From Bugulina stolonifera (lineage: Eukaryota > Bryozoa > Gymnolaemata > Cheilostomatida > Bugulidae): a DNA stretch of 64,000 nt. Positions 9,994-20,188 of the stretch are shown piece after piece. The notes under the pieces were generated by a model. It worked only from the letters and a program-made list of their open reading frames with translations, ran no database searches and had not been told where the DNA came from. Within the stretch, counting starts at the first letter, position 1. Every line of letters begins with the position of its first letter. Made by a program: the position numbers and the translations under genes. Location: positions 5,446,733 to 5,510,732 of the forward strand of contig OW285188.1 in assembly GCA_935421135.1 (NCBI GenBank), given 5' to 3'.

Positions 9994-10881
9994 GGTTTGC
10001 TCCGTGTCGATCCTCAGGCCGCGGACTTGGACTGTAGTGTCTGGCAGTTCTACACACGATAAGTCGTCCGTCGGGGTATACTGAATTTTGGAGGGAATCA
10101 GTTGCTGATTAGTGTCGGGTCTGGACGTGGCCAGATCCTGTTGGTCCTTCTGAGTTGAGGACAGGTCGGGTTTGCCTTGTGAGGTCTGGTCCGACTGGGC
10201 GGACTTGTGAGTCGTCCTTTCAGCCTTGGGGGGTGATCTGTGGTCACTTCGGTTATGTCCGGCTTTGAGTGGAGTCGTTTCTTGCCTGGTTTTGGCCTAG
10301 TGGGTATAGGTTCATCCACTGTGACGGGTGTGAGTGACACCGTCGGCCTGGAGTGTGATGGGCTAGTTATACGTGGGATTTTCTGTTTGGAGTGGCTACT
10401 CCTGTCTTTAGGCCTAGTGGGTATAGGTTCTTCCACTGGGACGGGTTTTGATATGTCCGTCGGCCTCTGTGGACGACCATTGTGGTTTGGTCCACTCTTC
10501 TTGGGTTTGGCCTCAGTAGGAATGTGTTCATCTACTGGGACGGGTTCTGATGTGTCCGTCGGCCTTTGTGGACGACCATTGTGGTCTGGTCCACTCTTCC
10601 TCGGTTTGGACTCAGTAGGAATGGGTTCATCTACTGGGACGGGTTCTGATGTGTCCGTCGGCCTCTGTGGACGACCATTGTGGTGCAGTCCACCTTCTCC
10701 TTGCTGGGCTCCAGTAGGAATGTGTTCATCTACTGGGACGGGTTCTGATGTGTCCGTCAGCCTCTGTGGACGACCATTGTGGTTTAGTCCACCTTCTCCT
10801 GGGTTGTCGTCTGTGTCGGCTGCAGTAGGAATGGGGTCATCTACTGGGACGGGTTCCGGTGTGACCGGGTCCGAGTCCTAA
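9994..10881 (-). pseudogene. Upstream part of element 2 ORF with ~33-residue repeats, frameshifted
   Basis: On the minus strand the region 10875-10440 encodes four to five imperfect copies of a 33-36 residue unit containing NGRPQRPTDTSEPVPVDE and IPT (99-108 bp each). A unique stretch follows, then a stop at 10098. The homologous segment of element 4 reads through in one frame, and a frame change near 10195 here separates it from the downstream ORF at 9993. There is no clear ATG: an in-frame TAG precedes the repeats near 10876. The protein is proline-rich, hydrophilic and unrecognised. Confidence 0.5.
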
Positions 10882-10975
10882 ATCGCCGTAGAAGTATTGA
10901 AGAATGAGGTCGATCGGGTTACCCGAGGCCGAGGTCACCTTCCTTCGCTTCGTATCGTAAGAGTACGACCTTAGA

Positions 10976-10993
10976 ATCCCACCGCTGCCACCA
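10976..10993 (-). other. Primer binding site of element 2, tRNA-Leu(AAG) type
   Basis: On the minus strand this 18-mer begins TGGTGGCAGCGGTGGGAT. It is complementary to a tRNA 3' end CCCACCGCTGCCACCA, which is the end of animal tRNA-Leu(AAG). One base separates it from the LTR. Confidence 0.75.
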
Positions 10994-10994
10994 A

Positions 10995-11657
10995 TGTAAT
11001 GGTTTCTGTGATTTGGTGCGGTCGTCCTTGGACGACTATCGACCCAGAAATGAAGTGCCTATGAGTGGTAATAGGACTTCGCATTACATGAAAGATCGAG
11101 CGGTCTCAGTAGCCCAAATACTACCAAAGACGACCCATCTGATCTCAAGTCCGACCTTCAGACTATACAGTGAAAGAGAGTAGTTCGACCTAGTAGGCGG
11201 TTCGCTAAGCGAATGACCTAGTAAAAGGAAGAGAAAGTCCCTGTATCAAGTATAGATGTGTCTTTATTGAAAGCCAAGTGTAGACTGAGACAATGAACAG
11301 TAAAACAGTGCCCTTTATATAGTATAAGGACTTCCGGCCGACGTGACGTTGGGAAAAGACGACGTGTGGTCGTCCGGAAGTTGCGCAACAAGATGGCCGC
11401 CGGAAGCCCGACGGCCCACCCAAAATAGGTCGGGTTCTACAAAAGTTGCTTATAATGGTCCAATTCATGTACAAAATGAATATCAATGGATTCTGAGAGG
11501 TCGGGCCTCTGTACATGGGTATAAAAGGCATTAAAAGACTTAGATATAATCATATAATCATATATAACAATATAAGAGTAAAGTACAAGCAGATATATAC
11601 ATGTATGCACGCAATAATGAGTGTCAGATGTAAGATACGACTGGGCGTACCATCACA
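10995..11657 (-). repeat. 5' LTR of element 2
   Basis: 663 bp, about 99% identical by eye to the 7548-8210 copy (differences near the GACGT/GACGTT and GGCCGA/GGCCCA sites). It has the same TATA-like and poly(A) words and is followed by the target duplication ATAT. Confidence 0.9.
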
Positions 11658-12402
11658 ATATTCTAGCTGGAGTATACAGACACTAAATAACGTTATGCAT
11701 GTTAGTTTTCAGTAAGCTTTCATAATTATACTAAATCATCATGAGACAATCTGAAATCTTACCACTTCTCCTATATCCATGTAGACCAGTTGACCCCCTC
11801 TATTGATGAAATAAAGGTCAAGAGGACAAGTTGAAAGTTCGCACTGTTCCAGAGATTTATCAAAGATGGCAGCGGAACATCTTGGATCTGATAGGCACAG
11901 ATTTGCACACATAGATATGTGGCCAATGTCTAAAAAATAATTAATTACAAATAAAATGTACATCAAAATGTTAAAGATGCATTCTTTGGTACACAAATAG
12001 ATATTGATTATGAGAATTTCACAATTCACGTTACAGGTTTAGCGGTGTCAACTGGGATAACCCTGGAGGTCAAGTCATGCCTGCTGGAGGCAAGCAGAGT
12101 GATACAACAAAGATGAAATCTAAATGCTATTTCATATTTCAGTTGTGAGCTTTGGATTGTGCATTGGTCACGGCTTCAACTTGCTTAGACCTAAAAAGTG
12201 TGTACTCACAGCTAAATTTTTAAACTCCAAATATATTGCGTCGCAAAATTCAAGACATACCCCTGGCATAGAAATATGGAGACCATCTAGATTCTGGTCG
12301 AATTTCCAAACCTCTGAGGAGACTAAATTCTGCAGATTTATGTTGAACTGTGAGCTGTAGAAATGGTAAAGTCAACCATAAGAGTCGAGGTAGGAGATAC
12401 AT

Positions 12403-13146
12403 AGTGGCTCTTTATCCTACTTCTGGTAGACTTAGGTTCTTCTCCATATACATATAAGTTCTTGATGGCTGAAGATACTGAGTTGAGAATTTCTACTATG
12501 CTTCAAAACTTGTAATTTAGGTACCTGTCACTCCCTGCCTCTTGGTAAAGTGACCTGATGGCGGAGGTATTGAATCTCCAGCCAACATCAAATACATGTA
12601 GCTAACAACAGAAATATGTTTGTTGATATTTAGGATGAAAAACATGGGTTTATTATAGATAAAAAATATATATTATAAGCCAGAATTCTAACTAGCTCAA
12701 AGTGAGTATTATTACATATTACATCATATCTCAAATATTGACTTAGGTTAAAGTCTACATGTAAACAACATCAAAGTATTTCAACTAATGATCTCTTTTG
12801 CATTTGCAACAAAAAATAGTGAGTGCGCATCATGCAGATACTTTTTTTGGCATTGATCATCAACATATTCATTAGACAAGCAGGCCTGGGAAGATTCAGG
12901 TTGTGCGTGATTAAGAAACAATACAGTGATCTTACTTCTATCAAACTTAAGGTTTGAGCTTTAAAACTAAAAGTAGTCACCTACATCATGTACCTGCTGC
13001 TTCCGTAAATACCCCTAGCACTTAATAGGAGACCAGTTATGCTGTATATGCATAGTGTGTGTGTTAGCCATTATGTGCTCTGTGAGCTTGATAAATGCAC
13101 TACTCTCCTCTATGCGTTGATAACTAACCTCATTGCGCCACTTGTC
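12403..13146. other. Upstream flank of FReD-A
   Basis: AT-rich DNA between the FReD-A start codon and LTR element 3. I see no further exon, RNA gene or clear TATA box. Element 3 starts 749 bp upstream of the FReD-A ATG and may have displaced distal promoter DNA. Confidence 0.4.
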
Positions 13147-13150
13147 ATAT

Positions 13151-13814
13151 TGTAATGGTTTCTGTGATTTGGTGCGGTCGTCCTTGGACGACTATCGACC
13201 CAGAAATGAAGTGCCTATGAGTGGTAATAGGACTCCGCATTACATGAAAGATCGAGCGGTCTCAGTAGCCCAAATACTACCAAAGACGATCCATCTGGTC
13301 CCAAGTCTGACCTTCAGACTATACAATGAAAGAGAGTGATCCGACCTAGTAGGCGGTTCGCTAAGCGAATGACCTGACAAAAGGAAGTGAAAGTCTCTGT
13401 ATCAAGTATAGATGTGTCTTTATTGAAAGCCAAGTGAAGACTGAGAGGATGAACAGTAAAACAGTGCCCTTTATATAGTATAAGGACTTCCGGCCGACGT
13501 GACGTCGGGAAAAGACGACGTGTGGTCATCCGGAAGTTGCGCAACAAGATGGCCGCCGGAAGCCCGACGGCCGACCCAAAATAGATCGGGTTCTACAAAA
13601 GTTGCTTATAATGGTCCAATTCATGTACAAAATGAATATCAATGGATTCTGAGAGGTCGGGCCTCTGTACATGGGTATAAAAGGCATTAAAAAGACTTAG
13701 TAATAATCATGTAGTTATATACAATAACATATAGTAAAGTACAAGCAGATATATACATGTATGTGCACCAATAACGAGTGTCAAATGTATGATACGGTTT
13801 GTCGTACCATTACA
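13151..13814 (-). repeat. 3' LTR of element 3
   Basis: 664 bp with TGTAATGG...CCATTACA ends. It carries a TATATAAAGG box and a CAATAAAGACAC signal on the minus strand. The G-rich tract GAGGGGGCTA lies just inside it. Confidence 0.9.
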
Positions 13815-13827
13815 TAGCCCCCTCACA

Positions 13828-15639
13828 CTAGGTCATGGGTGGCTCTAGTGTCAAATTAAGAAGGGTACGATATAGTGTCAGCAGAGGTTGGTCCGGGGAG
13901 GGCGTCAGGTCGTCCTCTCTCCTACTGGATCTGCTGTCACTCGATGGGGTTGTCATATACTGGTAACGGTACAGGTCGCCGTAACGTACCGGGGAGCGTC
14001 TACTTCGTTGGGATCTCTGGGGAAGGACATCGGGCTCTCTGGTGGGGGTGTCCCTAACTGCGTCCGGAGGTGGATTATTTATTGGCACTTGCTGCTGAGG
14101 TTCAGGGTCCGGATGCAGCGGCTCAGAACGGAGAGGAGGAGGTTTCGGGGCCGGTGAGGGAGGTCCGGCAAATGGAGGGGGAGGCTCGGGCATCCGACGT
14201 ACCTGTCGTGGTGCAGGTTCTTCGCTCTCTTCCTCTGGGGGCGGTTTGGGATGGATTCGGGCTCCTCTCATATTCGGCCGTAAAGCCAGTTCTCTCGAGC
14301 CGGGAATCTGGCCCATAGGATAGGGGCAGGGCTTAAAGAGTTTGAGGCGCTCTCCACTCTGTATTGAGCTTTGTCCCTGACATTCTATCAGGTACGAGTG
14401 GTCGGCATGGGCCTTCTTGACCTCATAGGGGCCTATAAACTTCTGTTGTAGCTTAGGGTTTTCTCCCTTTCGCCGTCTGTAGTTGGCCATCATCACTAAG
14501 TCTCCTTCGCGGAAGTGTGTGGCGGATGGGGGCTCTTGGGCCCGCACCAAGGACTGATCCTCTCGTATAATGTCGTGGGCAACAGCCATATTTTTTCGCA
14601 TCTCTTGTGTATACTCTTGTAGGGTGGCGCCAGGTGGAGAGGGTTGGGGATACTGCAGGTCATCTGGCAGCCTTAACTCCCGCCCCATCATGAGGAAGTT
14701 AGGGGTTTCTTTAGTGACAGAATGTGGGGTAGCCCGGATAGTCCTCAAGAGAGAGGGTAGGAGGAGATCCCAGTCGGTAGTGTCTTCTCGGAGGAGTGCG
14801 GTCCGGAGAGCATCTCCCAAAGTCCTGTTTCCTCGTTCCACCAGCCCGTTGGACTTGGGGTGATAAGGAGTAGTAGTGGTCTTTCGGACTTTCCATAGCC
14901 TGCATAATTCAACCATTAGTCGCGACAGGAACTGCGCTCCCTGGTCCGTATGCACGTGCTCGGGGAGTCCAAATCAACTAAACACTTGTTCATCCAAAGT
15001 GGTGGCAACTGTAGATGCCGTAGCATCGGGTAGAGGGATTGCCTCGGCCCACCGGGTGAAGTGATCTATCAGTACTAGTATCCATCGATTCCTTCTAGGT
15101 GTCTGGGGGAGTGGTCCGACAAGGTCGATGGCTATCTTCTGCCAGGGGCGTCCTGCGTGCATCCGTCGTCTATTGGGGTTGGAGGAAAGCCGACTATTCT
15201 TGGCGGCCTGACAAACTTCACAAGAAGAAATAGCTTCACGGACGTCTCTCTGCATTCCTGGCCGATACCAGCGCAATGCCAGCCGAGTTAGTGTTTTTTG
15301 TACTCCGGTGTGCGCGAGGTTATGTGTTTGCCAAATGAGGTTCTGTCGTTTCATATAGGGGCAGGGAACGACCCAGTCGTCTCGGCTTGGTCGAATGATA
15401 CGTAGTTGCAGGACGCCCTGGTCGCTGATCCGCATGGCTCCTAGACGCTCATGCCAGTGTTTAAGCTCGGGGCTCCCTTGTTCCAGAGTCAAGGGGTCTA
15501 GTGGTGCGTCGTCCCTCACAGCTGTATATATCAAGGCCATAGTGGGGTCATCGGGGGACTGTTGTAGGGGCAACCGATTAGTCGGCTGTAGTGTGCATAC
15601 GCGGGGGGGGGGGGGGGGGTGTCCTGCTGGGCCTGCCAT
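13828..15639 (-). pseudogene. Integrase region of element 3, internal TGA
   Basis: The frame opens after the 17-C tract and contains a zinc site (H-x3-H, then CEVCQ), the first catalytic Asp in AIDLVGPLP, the second in HTDQGAQF and the Glu in NGLVERGNRT. A KFIGPYEVKKA module typical of the GPY/F integrase C-terminus follows, then a long Pro-rich tail ending LYRTLLNLTLEPPMT. A TGA at about 14971-14973 interrupts the core between the first and second catalytic Asp; a CGA-to-TGA change at a CpG would explain it. Integrase inserts the cDNA in the nucleus. This copy would need suppression of the stop. Confidence 0.82.
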
Positions 15640-16934
15640 CTCTCTCCTCTATCCTTTTGCACTGTTTGCACGGATCACAGACACTCCGACTCAATCCATC
15701 GGCATTCCCGTGCCGGTTCCCGGCTCGATGCTCCAAGAGGTAGTCGAACTCGGCGAGTATTTCTAGCCACCGAGCGACCTGGTGGGAAGGTTCCTTCCTT
15801 TGACTGAGCCACCTGAGGGAAGCGTGGTCGGTGCGCAGCCGGAACTGTCGTCCATAGAGGTAGGGTCGGAAGTGTTTCACAGCCTTGACTACGGCCAGGA
15901 GTTCCCGGCGTGTGACGCAATAGTTGCGTTCTGCCGCATCAAGTGTTTTGCTGTAGTAGGCAATGACCCGTTCTTGTCCGTCCTGTATTTGAGACAGAAC
16001 AGCACCCACAGCCTCATTGCTGGCATCTGTGTCCAGGATGTAGGGCAGACGGGGGTTGGGGTAACCCAATACGGGTGCCTGGAGGAAGCGGGACCTTAGA
16101 TCCTCGAAGGCCACTTCTTCTTCTTCAGTCCAACGCCAAGTCGAGTTTTTAGAAGTGAGGACATGTAAGGGCCGGGCGACCCTGGCGAAGTCTGACATGT
16201 ATTGTCTGTAGTATCCGACCATTCCGAGAAAAGCTTGCAGTTGTTTGAGGTTAGAGGGTCGGGGCCACTCTTGTACAGCTTGTACTTTGGCTGGATCCGT
16301 GGAGGTCCCATCTCGATGCACGATCTGGCCTAAGTAATGAACTTGTGTCTGTAAGAGTTTGCACTTGCCGGGTTTGAGCTTGAGGCCTGCGGCTTGGAGG
16401 CGTTGAAAGACTTCTTCCAGTCGGGCTAGGTGAGTATCATAGTCGGGTGCCATGGCGATGATGTCGTCCAGATACAGCAATAACGTTTTCCAGTGCAACC
16501 CCTGTAAGACCTTTTCCATTAACCTCTGGAAGGTGGCTGGGGCCGATGTAAGCCCAAAGGGGAAGACTTTCCACTTCCAAAATCCCGAACGAGTCACAAA
16601 GGCGGCTTTCTCTTGTGCATCCGCATCTAGGGGCACTTGCCAATATCCACTAGTGAGGTCGAGTGTGCTAAAGTACCTGCTGCCGGCCAGGGCATCCAGG
16701 CTGTCGTCTATTCGTGGCAGGGGGTATGCATCTTGTGTAGTCACTGCATTTAGCTTGCGGTAGTCGATGCAGAACCGCCAAGTACCATCCTTTTTCTTTA
16801 CGAGGACGACTGGTGAACTCCAGGCCCCTTCAGCCGGTTCTATCAGTCCCCGGCGTGCCAGCTTCTCGACCTGTCGCTCGGCTTCGGCCTCTTTTTCCGG
16901 CCCGAGTCGATGGGGGAGCTGACGGATGGGTCGG
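15578..16934 (-). CDS. Reverse transcriptase and RNase H region of element 3
   Basis: The frame is open from about 16934, after a frame change from protease, through IRQLPHRLGPEKE-like sequence, the RT core (SPVVLVKKKDGTWRFCIDYRKLN, shown here in two parts on the sequence) and the catalytic YLDDIIA motif near 16460. RNase H follows with DTDASNEAVGAVLS and GNADGLSRS. Past the 17-C tract the frame ends at 15578; integrase continues in the next frame. Length and order are normal for Ty3/Gypsy. Confidence 0.82.
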
Positions 16935-18104
16935 ATGGACTGGAATAGAGTGTTCAGCTAGGTGTGTCTGCCCGTGGTCATCCTCGTTGGTGCTGAAAGT
17001 TGTGGAATAGCGACACAACAAAGTCCTTAGTTTCTGCTGTTCGTCTGGCGTGTCACACTGAGGGAGGGCCTTTTGGTATAGTTCCCGTAGATGATCCGGC
17101 ACGTTCTCTTGGGGTCCGCTCCCTTTATCGGGTGGTTTTGAGGAATCTGTCGCCTCCTGGGTTGCATAGGCCGGAATGTCCCGGGGAGTGGTCTGTTGAG
17201 TTTCTATATCGGCTGCTTGAACCTCGGTGAATGTGCCAACAGTTGTCCCTGCTCGGAGGCTGAGGGTATGACCCGTGGGGTTCATACAACGGACAGGGAG
17301 TTGCCCGACTGAGTCGGTTTGTCCGAGGCTGCTAGCCAACAAAGGTCCGTTCTTGACGGGTTCCACTATCCCTGTGGCTGAGGCAGTAGTGTCCACCAGG
17401 CGTCCTTGGAAGATAGCCTCGGAGTGGGGCGGTATATCTTCTCGCCGGATGGTTTGTATCTGACCGGGGAGGGATCGCCCATGTCGGTCTTTGCATGGGA
17501 TGTGCTTGCCGTTTATGATGACCTGGGGTTCCTGGAAAGTTAGGGTGCACTTGTTCTTATGCAGGTAGGGGAGTCCCATGATGGCGTCCTCCTGTATCTT
17601 CCCGACTAGGAAGTCTTCCTCTGTCGAGGGAAGTCCAGGCAGTTTCACCGGCAGTGTAGTTTCTCCTTCAAAAGGAAGAGGAGATCCGTCGGCCATTATG
17701 TCGTGTGTCTTGGTCTGTCGCATCTTCTTCTTCTTATTGTGGGGTAGGCGGTCGTGGACCTTTTTATTTAGTAAGTTAGTGCTACTACCCGTGTCGACCA
17801 GAAACCGAGTCGGCCGCCCAGCCACCGTTCCTTCCAAGTAATGCCCGGTGGGTACCGGTTCCGTGGACTCCAAGGCATGGAACCGGTTCATTAGGGGAAG
17901 CGGTTGTACCCGACGGTGTATTTTCCTGCGTGGACGGCGTTTTATTGGCGTCCAACCGTTTCCTAGGTCCGGGGGGGGGGGGGGGGGCTTGGCTCGAAAT
18001 ATGCTCGTCCTTCTGAAGGCCGGTACTGGTAGATGGTCCAGTCCCGACAACTGTCTTCTTGGTTTCGACCCTTGGCGACTGCTCACCGACAGCATAGTAG
18101 GCAC
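16830..18104 (-). CDS. Protease region of element 3
   Basis: The frame overlaps the end of gag and carries the aspartic protease site FLVDTGSSTNLL near 17800, followed by IMGLPYL typical of the retropepsin flap and C-terminal region. Upstream is a poly-Pro run from the 17-C tract. Because CCC is proline in every frame, gag and protease frames both read proline across the tract. The frame ends out of phase with RT at 16830. A functional product would arise as part of a Gag-Pro-Pol precursor. Confidence 0.7.
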   Translation of the reverse strand: MPTMLSVSSRQGSKPRRQLSGLDHLPVPAFRRTSIFRAKPPPPPPDLGNGWTPIKRRPRRKIHRRVQPLPLMNRFHALESTEPVPTGHYLEGTVAGRPTRFLVDTGSSTNLLNKKVHDRLPHNKKKKMRQTKTHDIMADGSPLPFEGETTLPVKLPGLPSTEEDFLVGKIQEDAIMGLPYLHKNKCTLTFQEPQVIINGKHIPCKDRHGRSLPGQIQTIRREDIPPHSEAIFQGRLVDTTASATGIVEPVKNGPLLASSLGQTDSVGQLPVRCMNPTGHTLSLRAGTTVGTFTEVQAADIETQQTTPRDIPAYATQEATDSSKPPDKGSGPQENVPDHLRELYQKALPQCDTPDEQQKLRTLLCRYSTTFSTNEDDHGQTHLAEHSIPVHPTHPSAPPSTRAGKRGRSRATGREAGTPGTDRTG

Positions 18105-18573
18105 GGCTGTCCCTAAGAGCTCGACCCAGGGTGGTCGGGTTGGTGATCATCAAGTGTTCCATCAAGGAGGTGTCATGCAGAGTCTTGCAGTATGTCTCGG
18201 TAGACCATCGCTCCAAGGTCGACTCGGGCATTTCGGGATAACCGATAGTTAATAACTTATTGATTAGGTCAGCATGTTCTTGAAGAGACTGGTGCGGCCC
18301 TTGTTCGATGTGCTTAATCTGGCGCCGTGCGGCTGGAGCCGTCAGGCTGTATTGATTTTGTAAGGTAAAGAAGATAGCTTCAACCGTGTCGGCCCGCCCG
18401 AAATCTCGGGTAGGTCCTTGAAGAGCCTCTCGGAGGTGCAGGAGGCTGTGCTGGGGGTTCCAACTCTTGGTTCGAGCTACATGTTTGAACTTTTTGATAA
18501 AGAAGTGCACGTCTCCTTCTCCGTTAAATGTGGGCTTCTCGCCCGAGTCGGGGTGTTCCTGGTAATGTGTCAT
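17785..18573 (-). CDS. gag: Gag of element 3
   Basis: A 262-codon ORF starting at ATG 18573 in a good context (ACCATGA). The capsid-like part spans about residues 12-165, with a typical Gypsy retrotransposon-gag look (FIKKFKHVARTKSW, LQEHADLINKLL). No CCHC knuckle is visible. Beyond the 17-C tract (17987-17971) the frame leaves that of protease and runs on to 17785. About 320 nt of leader separate it from the 5' LTR. Confidence 0.75.
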   Translation of the reverse strand: MTHYQEHPDSGEKPTFNGEGDVHFFIKKFKHVARTKSWNPQHSLLHLREALQGPTRDFGRADTVEAIFFTLQNQYSLTAPAARRQIKHIEQGPHQSLQEHADLINKLLTIGYPEMPESTLERWSTETYCKTLHDTSLMEHLMITNPTTLGRALRDSRAYYAVGEQSPRVETKKTVVGTGPSTSTGLQKDEHISSQAPPPPPGPRKRLDANKTPSTQENTPSGTTASPNEPVPCLGVHGTGTHRALLGRNGGWAADSVSGRHG

Positions 18574-18876
18574 GGTAGTGGATTAAAACTGCTTTAATTT
18601 GTTTAGGCCGGGTCGGCCTAGTCGGCGTACTGAGTACCGTTAATCTGTTCTGGATCCGAGGTCGGTCTTTGATTGAAGATCCGGCGTAGGTCGGGCTACA
18701 TCCAGCGGAACCACGAGAATTAATGGGTGCACTTTAGCGTTTGTCACCTTCTAGTAAAAGGGTTCCTGGGTCCGAGTCCTTAATCGCCGTAGAAGTATTG
18801 AAGAATGAGGTCGGTCGGGTTTCCCGAGGCCGAGGTCACCTTCCTTCGCTTTGTATCGTAAGAGTACGACCTTAGT

Positions 18877-18894
18877 ATCCCACCGCTGCCACCA
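18877..18894 (-). other. Primer binding site of element 3, tRNA-Leu(AAG) type
   Basis: The same 18-mer as in element 2, one base inside the LTR. This supports a common replication system. Confidence 0.75.
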
Positions 18895-18895
18895 A

Positions 18896-19559
18896 TGTAA
18901 GGGTTTCTGTGATTTGGTGCGGTCGTCCTTGGACGACTATCGACCCAGAAATGAAGTGCCTATGAGTGGTAATAGGACTCCGCATTACATGAAAGATCGA
19001 GCGGTCTCAGTAGCCCAAATACTACCAAAGACGACCCATCTGGTCCCAAGTCTGACCTTCAGACTATACAATGAAAGAGAGTGATCCGACCTAGTAGGCG
19101 GTTCGCTAAGCGAATGACCTGACAAAAGGAAGTGAAAGTCTCTGTATCAAGTATAGATGTGTCTTTATTGAAAGCCAAGTGAAGACTGAGAGGATGAACA
19201 GTAAAACAGTGCCCTTTATATAGTATAAGGACTTCTGGCCGACGTGACGTCGGGAAAAGACGACTTGTGGTCGTCCGGAAGTTGTGCAACAAGATGGCCG
19301 CCGGAAGCCCGACGGCCGACCCAAAATAAGTCGGGTTCTACAAAAGTTGCTTATAATGGTCCAATTCATGTACAAAATGAATGTCAATGGATTCTGAGAG
19401 GTCGGGCCTCTGTACATGGGTATAAAAGGCATTAAAAAGACTTAGTAATAATCATGTAGTTATATACAATAACATATAGTAAAGTACAAGCAGATATATA
19501 CATGTATGTGCACCAATAACGAGTGTCAAATGTATGATACGGTTTGTCGTACCATTACA
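18896..19559 (-). repeat. 5' LTR of element 3
   Basis: 664 bp, about 98.6% identical by eye to 13151-13814, with the same promoter and poly(A) words. Confidence 0.9.
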
Positions 19560-19769
19560 ATATTGTGCTGAGGCGGACATTTCTATATATGTATCTATTG
19601 ACATCATAAGCCTCTACCCACACCAATTGGACACTCTTATTGTATGTTATTGTCTCCAGAGGCTATCTGTCTCTCTACACACTTGTCTCCATTTGCCATA
19701 CGTTATCTAATTACATCTCTTGTATGTACATGTACATGTAAATATACGGTCTCGTACATTGTGCATATG

Positions 19770-20157
19770 AGTAGTATAGTCAGTGCACTTCTACACAGAC
19801 ACGCACTCATTGACCCCTGCTTTCAACCAATCACAAGCCGGTATTTCCGATTTCAACCAATCACAGAAGAGCACAAAAATTTTGCACACGACCTTGCCAA
19901 GGTCACCCCAAAATCCCCCCTTCTGATTGGTCGAAAAAACATTTGCACACTTGACCCCGAACCCGGCCACGACCCCTTCCCTCCCTCCTTCCCGCCCCCT
20001 CCCCCGCCTCCCACTCCTCCCCCGCTCCCCGCCACCGCCCTCGTCCCGTCCGCACCACCGCCGTCGCCGCCGCCGCCACCGCCGCCCTCACAGCCGCCGT
20101 CGCCGCCGCCACCACCGCCCTCACCACCGCCGCCGCCACCGCCGCCACCACCGCCGC

Positions 20158-20188
<31 letters not shown>

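Larger units (their letters stand above)
7548..11657 (-). mobile_element. Non-autonomous LTR retrotransposon (element 2)
   Basis: Two 663-bp LTRs (7548-8210 and 10995-11657) differ at about five positions and are flanked by the 4-bp duplication ATAT (7544-7547 and 11658-11661). A primer binding site adjoins the right LTR and a G-rich polypurine tract adjoins the left LTR, so the element reads on the minus strand. The 2.8-kb interior has no protease, RT, RNase H or integrase. It holds a repeat-rich ORF and a 589-codon ORF. The 5' leader (10870-10994) and the last codons of the ORF match element 3, which suggests mobilisation in trans by that family. It is inserted in intron 2 of FReD-A, 102 bp from the PAN exon. 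Confidence 0.9.
4692..12402 (-). pseudogene. FReD-A: secreted PAN/fibrinogen-domain gene, decaying copy
   Basis: Six of seven expected exons are present: 12402-12261 (ATG and signal peptide, MYLLPRLLWLTLPFLQLTV), 11929-11763 (PAN/apple-like), 6991-6937 (linker), 6523-6307, 6206-6070 and 4803-4692 (FReD parts 1-3). All have GT donors and AG acceptors. Exon lengths match FReD-B and FReD-C (142, 167, 137 and 112 nt), except the first FReD exon, which is 217 nt instead of 219. The 2-nt loss near 6464-6468 shifts frame into a TGA. The last FReD exon would lie left of position 1, beyond Gypsy element 1. Intron 2 carries LTR element 2 (7548-11657). The calcium-site motif KDQDNDN survives in exon 6. 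By family the intact protein would be a secreted lectin-like recognition protein. I am confident of the gene model and fairly sure that it is broken. Confidence 0.85.
13151..19559 (-). mobile_element. Ty3/Gypsy LTR retrotransposon (element 3)
   Basis: A 6.4-kb element with 664-bp LTRs (13151-13814 and 18896-19559; about nine differences) and ATAT duplications (13147-13150 and 19560-19563). On the minus strand the order is PBS, gag, protease, RT, RNase H and integrase with a GPY/F-like module, then a proline-rich tail. Coding is split over several frames: +1 changes at a 17-C tract (17971-17987), near 16935 and at a second 17-C tract (15603-15619), and a TGA near 14971. Its LTRs are clearly related to those of element 2, and both share leader and PBS. 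It represents the probable helper family, though this copy looks defective. Confidence 0.9.
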
